This document shows, in pieces, positions 1-7,316 of a stretch of DNA of 17,214 bases. Source of the stretch: Nocardiopsaceae bacterium (lineage in GTDB: Bacteria > Actinomycetota > Actinomycetes > Streptosporangiales > Streptosporangiaceae). The notes under the pieces are model-generated. The model saw nothing but the letters and a program-made list of their open reading frames with translations, searched no databases and was not told where the DNA came from. The translations under genes were made by a program, and so were the position numbers. Position 1 is the first letter of the stretch, and the number at the start of each line of letters is the position of its first letter. Location: the NCBI GenBank assembly GCA_031254715.1, contig JAIRTY010000025.1, positions 1-17,214 on the forward strand, read 5' to 3'.

Positions 1-334
1 AGACACACAGCCGTCAACAAAAATGGAATGGAGGGAAGATCCATGCATTCCACTAACTGGATTGTACGATTCTCAAAAGGTACCGAGAGACTGCAAAGTT
101 ACGGATTACAAGAACAGAAATAAACAGAATGACAAATGGGCGATGTCATCCGGTTGTAAATTAACATCTCGCTGGCGCTGTATTTATTTATTCACATCTA
201 AGCTAGGACGCACCTTCATTCTTCGTACACAACAAATCTTGCTGGATCTAAATATCATAATTCTGCTGGAACTAGGAGAACGACACCTTCCCACATCTTG
301 CTCTTTCACAAGTTTAGAATGTTAAGAAAAATAA
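1..334. other. AT-rich foreign segment joined to actinobacterial DNA
   Basis: This stretch is about 40% GC by hand count, while the rest of the window is roughly 70% or more. It contains runs such as tatttattta and stop codons in most frames. A 100-codon frame at 23-325 shows no recognisable domain and no ribosome binding site. Homology to ProRS begins at base 335, directly after an in-frame TAA at 332-334, so the change is abrupt rather than graded. No insertion-sequence ends, target duplication or tRNA are visible. The simplest reading is a chimeric contig end, perhaps eukaryotic or from another microbe. A real insertion is possible but less likely. Confidence 0.75.
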
Positions 335-742
335 GTCCCGATCCGGCTGGAGCTGGGCCCGCGGGACCTGGCGGCGGGCACGGCGCTGATGGCCACCCGG
401 CTGGGCGGGGAGAAGACGCCGGTCTCGCTCGCAGCCGCGCCGGCCCGGCTGGAGTACGAGCTGACCGCCTACCAGGACCTGCTGCTGCGCCGGGCCACCG
501 AGTTCCGCGATCAGCGGACCGTCACGGTGGACAGCTGGGACGATTTCGCCGCGGCGGTCGCGACCGGCTGGGCCCGGGCATTCCACTGCGGCGGGACCGA
601 GTGCGAGGACGACATCAAGGCCGCCACCGCAGCCACGCCGCGCGTCATCCCCGCTGACGGCGAGCCGGAAGAGGGCACCTGCATCCGGTGCGGCCGGCCC
701 TCCGCCTACGGCAAGCGGCTCGTCTTCGGCCGCGCCTACTAG
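335..742 (+). CDS. proS: Prolyl-tRNA synthetase, C-terminal fragment (5' end missing)
   Basis: Reading in frame from base 335 gives VPIRLELGPRDLAAG and continues for 135 residues to TAG at 740-742. VPxRxExGPRD is the start of the anticodon-binding domain of eukaryote/archaeal-type (type 3) prolyl-tRNA synthetases, which charge tRNA-Pro in the cytoplasm. The end carries the type-3 zinc-like domain: Cys pairs CGGTEC and CIRC, then the conserved C-terminal Tyr in GRAY. A full protein is about 470-480 residues, so about 340 residues with the catalytic core are absent, replaced by the AT-rich segment. An ATG at 389 is internal to the family sequence and is not a likely true start. The break probably reflects the assembly join rather than a dead gene. 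Confidence 0.88.
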   Translation, partial: VPIRLELGPRDLAAGTALMATRLGGEKTPVSLAAAPARLEYELTAYQDLLLRRATEFRDQRTVTVDSWDDFAAAVATGWARAFHCGGTECEDDIKAATAATPRVIPADGEPEEGTCIRCGRPSAYGKRLVFGRAY

Positions 743-1398
743 GGCGCCGGCCGCCCCGGCCCGGCAGCCGCCTTTTCGGCGGCCTGGATCGCCGGTGTGA
801 GCGGGGCGAGGGCGGTCCGGAGCAGGTCAGGCAACGAGCCGGAAGGCACGACGAGGCCGCTGGCGGCGGGGGATAGGCCGGCAGGCCGCAGCCATCGTTC
901 GAGTGCGATGCGGACCGCGGCGGCCACGCAGGCGGCGAGCACCTGGGCCAGGTCCTGCCCGGTGGTGCCGAGACGGGCGGCGATGACGGCGGCGAGGGGA
1001 TGCTCGATGCTGGCGGCGGTGCCGAGGAATGCGCCCCGGAGGTCGGGCCGGCTGGTGATCAGTAGCAGCACGGCGGGATCGTGGCCGCCTGGATCGGTGT
1101 ACTGCGTCACGATTGCGTCCGCGATCGCGCCGGCGAGCGGGGTGCCGGCGGGCCGGGCGGCCACTGCCGCCGCGACCCTCGCCTCGCGTTCCGCGGTGAC
1201 GGCGGCGACGATCGCCTGTGCGCGGCTGGAGAAGTAGTTGTTGTAGGTCCGCGGCGAGACCCCGGCCGCGCCGGCGATGTCCTCGACGCGCACGTTGTCC
1301 GGCCCGCGCTCCAGGGCCAGCCGCAGCGCGGCCTCTCGCAGGGCCGTCCGGGTCGCCTGCTTCTTCCGCTCTCGCAATCCGCTCCGGGGGGACGTCAC
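739..1398 (-). CDS. TetR/AcrR family transcriptional regulator
   Basis: The 219-residue product starts at GTG 1398 (VTSPRSGLRERKK). The reading frame extends to a TTG at 1434, but GTG 1398 puts the usual short Arg/Lys-rich tail before the helix-turn-helix. The N-terminal DNA-binding domain is clear: RTALREAALRLALERG, then VEDIAGAAGVSPRTYNNYFSSR, the recognition helix region typical of TetR proteins. The C-terminal half is an Ala/Leu-rich helical ligand domain that suggests no specific ligand. It is divergent from the TIM-barrel-like gene at 1503, so it probably represses that gene and itself. Its TAG stop overlaps the proS stop on the other strand within one CTAG. Confidence 0.87.
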   Translation of the reverse strand: MTSPRSGLRERKKQATRTALREAALRLALERGPDNVRVEDIAGAAGVSPRTYNNYFSSRAQAIVAAVTAEREARVAAAVAARPAGTPLAGAIADAIVTQYTDPGGHDPAVLLLITSRPDLRGAFLGTAASIEHPLAAVIAARLGTTGQDLAQVLAACVAAAVRIALERWLRPAGLSPAASGLVVPSGSLPDLLRTALAPLTPAIQAAEKAAAGPGRPAP

Positions 1399-1430
1399 CG
1401 TTCCAGCATGTCGCGGGTGAATGCGTGAGC

Positions 1431-1466
1431 GCAAACTTGCGTGTGCGCAGTTTTCCCGCGTACGCT
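1431..1466 (+). promoter_or_regulatory. Candidate promoter/operator between divergent tetR and the 1503 gene
   Basis: On the plus strand TTGCGT (1437-1442) and TACGCT (1461-1466) are spaced by 18 bases and would start transcription about 30 bases before the GTG at 1503. Two GCGCA half-elements lie around them, GCGCAAACTT and GCGCAGTTTT, with AAACT and AGTTT forming short outer arms of an imperfect palindrome. This is a plausible TetR operator, but the symmetry is poor. Confidence 0.35.
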
Positions 1467-1502
1467 CGGACCGGGCCCGGCGCCGACGGGAAGGATCAGG
1501 CA

Positions 1503-2534
1503 GTGCGAGGCAAGGGCATGACGTACGACACCGGCTTTGTCCGTCACGGGAGGATCTCCCGGGAGCGTTTCGATCCCCGTGTGGTCCAGCGGGAGCTGGC
1601 CATCATCCGCGATGACCTGCACTGCAACGCCGTCCAGATCATCGGGGGCGATCCGGAGCGGCTGGAGCGGGCCGCTGGTTACGCGGCCGGGCTCGGGCTG
1701 GAGGTATGGTTCTCGCCCTACCCGCTGGAGCTCACGCCCGGCGAGATGCTGGCGCTGTTCGCCGGCTGCGCCGGGCGGGCCGAGCGGCTCCGGGAGCGGG
1801 GAGCCGAGGTGGTGTTCGTCACCGGCGTCGAGCTGAGCCTCATGAACCAGGGATTCCTGCCCGGTGACAGCGTCGATGAGCGGCTCGGCCTGCTGCTGGG
1901 CGACCCTGACCGCCGGCCCGGGCGGCTTGCTGAGGTCAGCGCGCGCGTCAACGACTTCCTCCGGGAGGCCGTGGCCGTGGCCCGCGACCGCTTCCGGGGC
2001 CTGGTCACCTACGCCGCCATCCCGTTCGAGCGGGTCGACTGGACGCCGTTCGATATCACGAGCGTCGAGCTCATCCGGTCCGCCGAGGTCGCCGGCCAGT
2101 TCGCCGAAGGCGTCCGCACGCTGGTCGCAGCGGGAAAGCCGGTCGCGATCACCGGCTTCGGCGCGTCCACCTACCGTGGTGCGGGCGACAGGGGAGGCCG
2201 CGCCATGGAGATCGTCGACTACGACCCCGGCACCGGCGTCCCGCTCCGGCTCAACGGGGACTACATCCGCGACGAGGCCGGCCAGGCCGCGTACCTGGAC
2301 GAGTTGCTCGAGATCTTCGATACCGAAGGCGTCGACAGCGCGTTCGTGTTCCTCTTCGCGCTCGACGGCTTCCCGCACCGGCCCGGCGGCGATCCCCGCG
2401 ACGACCTCGACCTCGCCAGCCCGGGCATTGTCAAGGTCCTGGCGGGATGCCATGGATCCGCCTACCCGGACATGGCCTGGGAGCCCAAGGCCGCCTTCAG
2501 CGCCGTCGCTAGGCGCTACCTCGCTGCTCGCTGA
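1503..2534 (+). CDS. Conserved actinobacterial TIM-barrel-like protein (often named 'abortive infection protein')
   Basis: The product is 343 residues from GTG 1503 (VRGKGMTYDTGF). GGGAAGG at 1488-1494 lies 8 bases before this start, and the known family begins with a similar RGKG-x-TYDTGF sequence; the ATG at 1518 is internal to that motif. The alternation of hydrophobic strands and helices, with motifs such as LEVWFSPYPLELTP, VVFVTGVELSLM, RGLVTYAAIPFERVDW, PVAITGFGAST and AFVFLFALDGFP, resembles a glycoside-hydrolase-like (beta/alpha)8 barrel. Candidate acidic catalytic residues are the Glu of TGVELS and the Glu/Asp of IPFERVDW, which is inference. No signal peptide or membrane segment is visible. 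From memory, homologues are often labelled abortive infection proteins; I see nothing here that proves phage defence. It is divergent from tetR. Confidence 0.72.
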   Translation: MRGKGMTYDTGFVRHGRISRERFDPRVVQRELAIIRDDLHCNAVQIIGGDPERLERAAGYAAGLGLEVWFSPYPLELTPGEMLALFAGCAGRAERLRERGAEVVFVTGVELSLMNQGFLPGDSVDERLGLLLGDPDRRPGRLAEVSARVNDFLREAVAVARDRFRGLVTYAAIPFERVDWTPFDITSVELIRSAEVAGQFAEGVRTLVAAGKPVAITGFGASTYRGAGDRGGRAMEIVDYDPGTGVPLRLNGDYIRDEAGQAAYLDELLEIFDTEGVDSAFVFLFALDGFPHRPGGDPRDDLDLASPGIVKVLAGCHGSAYPDMAWEPKAAFSAVARRYLAAR

Positions 2535-2572
2535 ACCAGGCGTGAAGACGGGGCAATACTTGACCGTATCTA

Positions 2573-2608
2573 TTTACTGACTCCCTCCAGATTTGCTAGA
2601 TTCCGCGT
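2573..2608 (+). promoter_or_regulatory. furA-katG promoter, apparently leaderless
   Basis: TTTACT (2573-2578) and TAGATT (2597-2602) are spaced by 18 bases. The -10 ends 6 bases before the ATG at 2609, so transcription would begin at or next to the start codon. No Shine-Dalgarno sequence precedes that ATG. The stretch 2555-2602 is distinctly AT-rich for this genome, as expected for a Fur-family operator. Leaderless furA transcripts are known in mycobacteria. Confidence 0.55.
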
Positions 2609-3025
2609 ATGCCTGCCGACCCGGCGGAACTGCTGCGCGAGCGCGGCTACCGAGTCACCGGGCAGCGCCTGGCCGTCCTGCGGGCGGTCACGGGCGAGCC
2701 CCATATGACTGCCGATGCCGTCGCTGAGGCCGTGCGGGCGCAGATCGGCGCCATCTCACTCCAGGCGGTGTACGACGTGCTCGCCGTCCTGGTCGATGTC
2801 GGCCTGATCCGGCGGATCCAGCCTGCCGGGTCACCTGCCCGTTTCGAGGCCCGGGTTAGCGACAACCATCACCATGTGATCTGCCGCAGTTGCGGCCGCA
2901 CCGCGGATGTGGACTGCGCGGTCGGCCCGGCGCCCTGCCTCACGGCGGTCGACGACCGGGGTTACGAGATCGACGAAGCCGAGGTCATCTACTGGGGCCG
3001 CTGCCCGGAGTGCCTGTCAGCATAG
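2609..3025 (+). CDS. furA: Fur-family redox/iron regulator, FurA/CatR type
   Basis: A 138-residue Fur-family repressor. The winged-helix N-terminus reads LLRERGYRVTGQRLAVLRAV, followed by SLQAVYDVLAVLVDVGLIRRI. The dimerisation and metal part has the His cluster HHHVICRSCG (His87-89, Cys92, Cys95) and a second Cys pair, RCPEC (Cys132, Cys135), as in structural-zinc and thiol-sensing members. It sits 11 bases upstream of katG in the same direction. That is the arrangement of mycobacterial furA-katG and Streptomyces furS/catR systems, in which the regulator represses the operon until peroxide oxidises it. The ATG at 2609 fits the leaderless promoter; a transcript covering both genes is likely. 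Confidence 0.93.
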   Translation: MPADPAELLRERGYRVTGQRLAVLRAVTGEPHMTADAVAEAVRAQIGAISLQAVYDVLAVLVDVGLIRRIQPAGSPARFEARVSDNHHHVICRSCGRTADVDCAVGPAPCLTAVDDRGYEIDEAEVIYWGRCPECLSA

Positions 3026-3036
3026 GGAGGACACAT

Positions 3037-5211
3037 ATGAGCGACGAGAACAACTGCCCGGTCATGCACCCGACCGAGGTCCGGACGAACCGGGACTGGT
3101 GGCCGGAGCAGCTGAACCTGAGGCAGCTACAGCACAACTCGCCCCTGGCCGATCCGATGGGCGGGGGCTTCAACTACGCCGAGGAGTTCAAGACCCTCGA
3201 CCTCGATGCCGTCCGGCGGGACATCGAGACGGTGATGACCACCTCGCAGGACTGGTGGCCGGCCGACTTCGGCCACTACGGGCCGCTGCTCATCCGGATG
3301 GCGTGGCACGCCGCCGGCACGTACCGGATCGATGACGGCCGCGGCGGTGCCGGGACGGGCGAGCAGCGCTTCGCGCCGCTCAACAGCTGGCCAGACAACG
3401 CGAGCCTGGACAAGGCGCGCAGGCTGCTGTGGCCGGTCAAGCAGAAGTACGGCCGGAAGCTCTCCTGGGGCGACCTGATGGTCTTCGCCGGCAACTGTGC
3501 CATGGAGTCGATGGGGCTCAAGACGTTCGGCTTCGGCGGGGGCCGGCAGGACGTGTGGGAGCCCGCCGACATCAACTGGGGCGTGGAGGCCACGTGGCTC
3601 GGAGATGATCGCTACAGCGGGGACCGGCAACTCGCCAACCCGTTCGGCGCGGTCCAGATGGGCCTGATCTACGTGAATCCGGAGGGGCCGAACGGCAACC
3701 CGGACCCGATCGCCGCAGCCCGGGACGTCAGGGAGACCTTCCGCCGGATGGCCATGAACGACGAGGAGACGATCGCGCTCATCGCCGGCGGGCACACGTT
3801 CGGCAAGACCCACGGCGCCGCGCCGGTCGCCGAGTACGTCGGCCCCGAGCCCGAGGCCGCGCCGCTGCAGCAGATGGGCCTGGGCTGGAAGAACAGCTTC
3901 GGGACCGGCTCGGGCAACGACACCATCACCGGCGGGCCGGAGGGCATCTGGACCCCCACCCCCGTGACCTGGGACAACAGCTTCTTCGCGACCCTGTTCG
4001 GGTACGAGTGGCAGAAGGTGAAGAGCCCGGCCGGGGCGTGGCAGTGGATCCCGACGGATCCGGCCGCGGCTGATGTGGTGCCTGACCCGCACGACCCGTC
4101 GAAGCGGCGCGCCCCGGTGATGCTCACGACCGACCTCGCGCTGCGGATGGACCCGATCTACGAGCCGATCTCCCGGCGCTTCCACGAGCACCCGGAGGAG
4201 CTCGCCGACGCCTTCGCCCGGGCGTGGTACAAGCTGACGCACCGCGACATGGGCCCGATCACGCGCTATCTCGGCCCGCTGGTCCCGGCCGAGCCGCAGA
4301 TCTGGCAGGACCCGGTGCCCCCGGTCACGCATGAGCTGATCGGGGCGGAGGACGTCGCCGCGCTCAAGCGCACCCTCCTCGCCTCGGGCCTGACGATCTC
4401 CCAGCTGGTCAAGACCGCCTGGGCGGCGGCGTCGTCGTTCCGCGGCACGGACAAGCGCGGCGGGGCCAACGGCGGCCGCATCCGGCTCGCGCCGCAGAAC
4501 GACTGGGAGGTCAACAACCCGGCCGAGCTGGCGACGGTGCTGCGCCAGTTGGAGGGGATCCAGCGCGAGTTCAACGCCACGGGCGGGGCCAAGCAGGTCT
4601 CCCTGGCCGACCTGATCGTGCTGGGCGGCTGCGCGGCGGTGGAGCAGGCGGCGAAGAACGCCGGGGCCGACGTGCAGGTCCCGTTCGCGCCCGGGCGCAC
4701 GGACGCCGCTCAGGACCAGACCGACGTGGAGTCGTTCGCCGTCCTGGAGCCGGCCGCGGACGGGTTCCGCAACTACGCGGGCAAGGTCGAGCCGCGGCTG
4801 GCCGAGCACGTGCTGGCGGACCGGGCGAGCATGCTGACGCTGACCGCGCCCGAGATGACCGTCCTGGTGGGCGGGCTGCGGGTGCTGAACGCGAACTACG
4901 ACGGGTCCAGCCTGGGCGTGCTCACCAACCGGCCGGAGACGCTGACCAACGACTTCTTCCTGAACCTGCTCGACATGGGCATCCAATGGCGGCCGACGTC
5001 TGAGGCCGAGGACACCTTCGAGGGCCGCGATCGCCGGACGGGCGAGCTGGCGTGGACCGGCAGCCGGTGCGACCTGGTGTTCGGCTCCAACTCCCAGCTC
5101 CGCGCGCTCGCCGAGGTCTATGCGAGCGACGACGGGCGGGAGAAGTTCGTGCGCGACTTCGTCGCCGCGTGGGACAAGGTCATGAACCTCGACCGGTTCG
5201 ACCTGGCCTGA
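3037..5211 (+). CDS. katG: Catalase-peroxidase KatG
   Basis: The 724-residue product starts at ATG 3037, 6 bases after AGGGAGG. An upstream extension of the frame runs through furA and is not used. KatG is a haem enzyme that destroys hydrogen peroxide and oxidises small donors. The distal triad is Arg87, Trp90 and His91 (RMAWHAAGTYR). Trp90, Tyr212 (YVNPEGPNG) and Met238 (RRMAMND) are the three residues that form the KatG-specific covalent adduct. The proximal haem ligand is His253 (GGHTFGKTHG). Both the N-terminal catalytic and C-terminal structural halves are present, ending MNLDRFDLA, as in full-length homologues of about 740 residues. The position matching Mycobacterium tuberculosis Ser315 is Gly299 (DTITGG). 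Expression is probably coupled to furA. Confidence 0.97.
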   Translation: MSDENNCPVMHPTEVRTNRDWWPEQLNLRQLQHNSPLADPMGGGFNYAEEFKTLDLDAVRRDIETVMTTSQDWWPADFGHYGPLLIRMAWHAAGTYRIDDGRGGAGTGEQRFAPLNSWPDNASLDKARRLLWPVKQKYGRKLSWGDLMVFAGNCAMESMGLKTFGFGGGRQDVWEPADINWGVEATWLGDDRYSGDRQLANPFGAVQMGLIYVNPEGPNGNPDPIAAARDVRETFRRMAMNDEETIALIAGGHTFGKTHGAAPVAEYVGPEPEAAPLQQMGLGWKNSFGTGSGNDTITGGPEGIWTPTPVTWDNSFFATLFGYEWQKVKSPAGAWQWIPTDPAAADVVPDPHDPSKRRAPVMLTTDLALRMDPIYEPISRRFHEHPEELADAFARAWYKLTHRDMGPITRYLGPLVPAEPQIWQDPVPPVTHELIGAEDVAALKRTLLASGLTISQLVKTAWAAASSFRGTDKRGGANGGRIRLAPQNDWEVNNPAELATVLRQLEGIQREFNATGGAKQVSLADLIVLGGCAAVEQAAKNAGADVQVPFAPGRTDAAQDQTDVESFAVLEPAADGFRNYAGKVEPRLAEHVLADRASMLTLTAPEMTVLVGGLRVLNANYDGSSLGVLTNRPETLTNDFFLNLLDMGIQWRPTSEAEDTFEGRDRRTGELAWTGSRCDLVFGSNSQLRALAEVYASDDGREKFVRDFVAAWDKVMNLDRFDLA

Positions 5212-5219
5212 TAGCAGGG

Positions 5220-5257
5220 CTCTGGCCGGCCGGCCCGGGGCAGCCGGCCGGCCAGAG
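5220..5257. terminator. Bidirectional hairpin terminator after katG
   Basis: A perfect 14-bp inverted repeat (CTCTGGCCGGCCGG and its complement) surrounds a 10-base loop. It starts 8 bases after the katG stop and ends 5 bases before the stop of the convergent esterase gene. There is no U-tract, which is common for actinobacterial terminators. It would serve both genes. Confidence 0.82.
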
Positions 5258-5262
5258 CGGTC

Positions 5263-6891
5263 TTAGGGTGCTGCCGGCTGGGCGGCAGCTGCCAGGGCAG
5301 TCCAGAACGCGCACTGGTGGGTGCCGGCGAAGCCGGTCTCGGGCTGGGGCGAGGGCGGCGCCAGCGACTGGAGCTGCTGGCCGAGGCCGCTGAACCGGGG
5401 CCAGGACGGGGCACCGGGCGAGGCAGGGGCTCCGTGCGCGGCGAAGCCCGTCCAGTACCCCCTCATGATCGTCGCTAGCTGCTGCTGCGACGGGGAGAGC
5501 GTGCCGCCGAAGGCTGCCGTCGGCAGGTCCATCAGGTACTGGATCTCGGATGCGTGGGCCGCCCCGTACGGGAAGCTGACCGGAGGCAGGAAGTCCTCCG
5601 GCGCGTTCTCGTCGTTGAACTCGTAGCCGAAGACCGGCGCGAAGCGCGAGATGGACTGGTCGATGGTCAGTGCCGGGCAGGCGAAGATGGCGTCGGTGCC
5701 GACCGCTCCGAGGGCGGCCGATGGGCTGGGGAAGGCGCTGAGCGGGTACCTGGCCGCGATGACCGCCGCCACCGCCGGGGGGACCGAGAGCGTCGAGGCG
5801 ATCATGCTCTGGTAGTTCGATGCCGTGACCGGGTTGCCTTCGAGCTCGCTGAGCGCGACGAACAGCCGCCATTCATCGCGGTTCGTGCCGTCGATGACCG
5901 GGACGTGGTTGAAGCTGCCGGTGGTGAACGCGGTCTGCAGCGTCCGCGGCAGCACCTCGCTGTTGACGTTCGGCGTGTAGCCGGCCGTGTTCTCGCTGGC
6001 GAGGAGGGCTGGGACGGGCAGGCTCCGCAGGCAGGCCGCGGTCTGGCTGGCGCATCCTGCCCTGGCGGCGAACGCCTGCCCGGCCGTTTCCGCGTCCGAG
6101 AGCGATGACTGCCTGAGGTTGTACGACCCGCTCTCGACGATTGCCCGTTCGAACAATCCTCTGGCCTGCGGCGACGCAACCTGTGCCAGCGTGGACAGGC
6201 CGCCGGCTGACTCGCCGAAGACGGTGACGTTGTGCGGGTCGCCGCCGAAGCTGGCAATGTTGCGCTGCACCCAGCGCAGGGCGGCCTGCTGGTCCATGAG
6301 GCCGTAGTCACCGGACTGGCCGTTCGCGTCGGCCAGCGCGGGGTGTGCCAGGAAGCCGAGCACGCCGAGCCGGTAGTTGATGGTGACCACGGTCACGCCG
6401 TCCGCCACCAGCTTCGCGGGGTTGTAGTCATCGCTCTCGCCGGTCACCAGCGCGCCGCCGTGGATCCACACCATGACGGGGTGGTGCGAGCCGGCGAGCT
6501 GCCGGGCCGGCGTGAAGACGTTCAGGTACAGGCAGTCCTCAGACGTGCTGGCCTGACCGAAGGGCGTCGCCGGCTGCGGGCAGTGGGGCCCGAACCTGGT
6601 CGCGTCGCGCACGGCCTGCCAGCTGGCGGGCGGCTGCGGCGGCTGCCAGCGCAGCTGGCCGACCGGCGGCGCGGCATACGGGATGCCGAGGAACTCGTCG
6701 GCTCCGCCGGCTGCCAGCCCGCGGACCGGCCCATCGGCGGTCCCCGCCACCGGGCCGCCGGCGCTGGCCGCCGCCTGCGCGCCGGTGCTGCTCGCGCTCA
6801 CGGCGGGTGCGGCCCCGACCAGGGCGGCCGCTGCGGCCGCGGCTACCGCCAGCCGGGTCCCTGCCCGCCAGCCGGTCCAGGTCCGTAACAT
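5263..6891 (-). CDS. Secreted type-B carboxylesterase
   Basis: A 542-residue alpha/beta-hydrolase of the carboxylesterase/para-nitrobenzyl esterase family, which hydrolyses carboxylic esters. Residues 1-33 form a Sec signal peptide: basic start RTWTGWRAGTR, Ala/Val-rich core, and a probable cut after AVSA. The catalytic triad is visible as Ser228 in FGESAGG, Glu340 in GTNRDEW and His446 in AAHASEI. The oxyanion loop is WIHGGAL (143-148), and the family signature EDCLYLNVF is at 118-126. Six cysteines, including Cys104/120 and Cys280/287, suggest disulfides outside the cell. ATG 6891 is preceded by GGGAAGGGGAAG. The gene stands alone between the katG terminator and its own promoter palindrome. 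The substrate cannot be told from sequence. Confidence 0.92.
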   Translation of the reverse strand: MLRTWTGWRAGTRLAVAAAAAAALVGAAPAVSASSTGAQAAASAGGPVAGTADGPVRGLAAGGADEFLGIPYAAPPVGQLRWQPPQPPASWQAVRDATRFGPHCPQPATPFGQASTSEDCLYLNVFTPARQLAGSHHPVMVWIHGGALVTGESDDYNPAKLVADGVTVVTINYRLGVLGFLAHPALADANGQSGDYGLMDQQAALRWVQRNIASFGGDPHNVTVFGESAGGLSTLAQVASPQARGLFERAIVESGSYNLRQSSLSDAETAGQAFAARAGCASQTAACLRSLPVPALLASENTAGYTPNVNSEVLPRTLQTAFTTGSFNHVPVIDGTNRDEWRLFVALSELEGNPVTASNYQSMIASTLSVPPAVAAVIAARYPLSAFPSPSAALGAVGTDAIFACPALTIDQSISRFAPVFGYEFNDENAPEDFLPPVSFPYGAAHASEIQYLMDLPTAAFGGTLSPSQQQLATIMRGYWTGFAAHGAPASPGAPSWPRFSGLGQQLQSLAPPSPQPETGFAGTHQCAFWTALAAAAQPAAP

Positions 6892-6940
6892 CGCAGCTTC
6901 CCCTTCCCGGCTGACGCCGGCGCCGCTCTGGCCGCCCGAG

Positions 6941-6964
6941 CTAAAGTACGACTCAGTACTTTAG
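6941..6964 (-). promoter_or_regulatory. Palindromic operator upstream of the carboxylesterase gene
   Basis: Perfect 9-bp arms CTAAAGTAC and GTACTTTAG with a 6-base spacer lie 50-73 bases before the esterase start. It is one of few AT-rich spots here, and a possible -10 (TACTTT, minus strand) lies inside it. The shape fits a TetR-type or similar dimeric repressor. No intact regulator gene adjoins it, so the binding protein is unknown. Confidence 0.6.
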
Positions 6965-7024
6965 GGTAGGCCCCGGCCCGGTTCCGGGAAAGGGGCTACG
7001 CCCGGAATGCCCGGACGGCCGCGG

Positions 7025-7291
7025 TCAGGACGGGCCGGACAGGTGCAGCCGGTGCGCGGCTGCGGTGGCCTCGCCCCGCGAGGCGACCCCCAGCTTGGCG
7101 AGGATGTTGGACACGTGGACGCTGGCGGTCCGGGGGGAGATGAACAGCTCGGCCGCGATCTCGCGGTTGCCGCGCCCGGCGGCGACAAGCCGCAGCACCT
7201 CCTGCTCCCGCGCCGTGAGCCCGAACGGGACCACGCCGGCCCTCCCGCCGCCCGCTGGCGGCGCCGGCCGCGTCCGCCGCCAGGCGCCACG
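7025..7291 (-). pseudogene. LuxR/LAL regulator remnant (C-terminal HTH only)
   Basis: The frame runs from just after an in-frame TGA (7292-7294) to TGA at 7025-7027. It encodes an Arg/Pro/Ala-rich linker and then a complete GerE-type LuxR helix-turn-helix: GLTAREQEVLRLVAAGRGNREIAAELFISP, then RTASVHVSNILAKLGV and a short tail. This is how large ATP-binding LAL regulators of about 900 residues end; the NB-ARC/AAA ATPase and TPR-like parts are missing. A GTG at 7234 could start a 69-residue HTH-only protein, but no good ribosome binding site is seen. I read it as the 3' remnant of a deleted gene. A stand-alone small regulator is possible. Confidence 0.72.
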
Positions 7292-7316
7292 TCAGTGTCT
7301 ACGAGCTGGCGGCCGG

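Noticed and set aside
23..325. 100-codon frame in the AT-rich segment
   Set aside because: No ribosome binding site, no domain and a random-looking composition; not reported as a gene.
1399..1434. TTG-initiated extension of the first TetR protein
   Set aside because: Adds 12 residues unlike the family; GTG 1398 gives a normal N-terminus.
2890..3036. Upstream extension of the katG frame
   Set aside because: Overlaps the furA 3' end in another frame; AGGGAGG before ATG 3037 and KatG family length fix the start.
3127..4986. 619-codon minus-strand open frame
   Set aside because: Lies wholly inside katG in the antisense direction; Arg/Gly/Pro-rich with no domain, an effect of GC-rich third positions.
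5554..6888. Plus-strand open frames opposite the carboxylesterase gene
   Set aside because: The minus strand has an intact catalytic triad and signal peptide; the plus-strand products are shadow frames.
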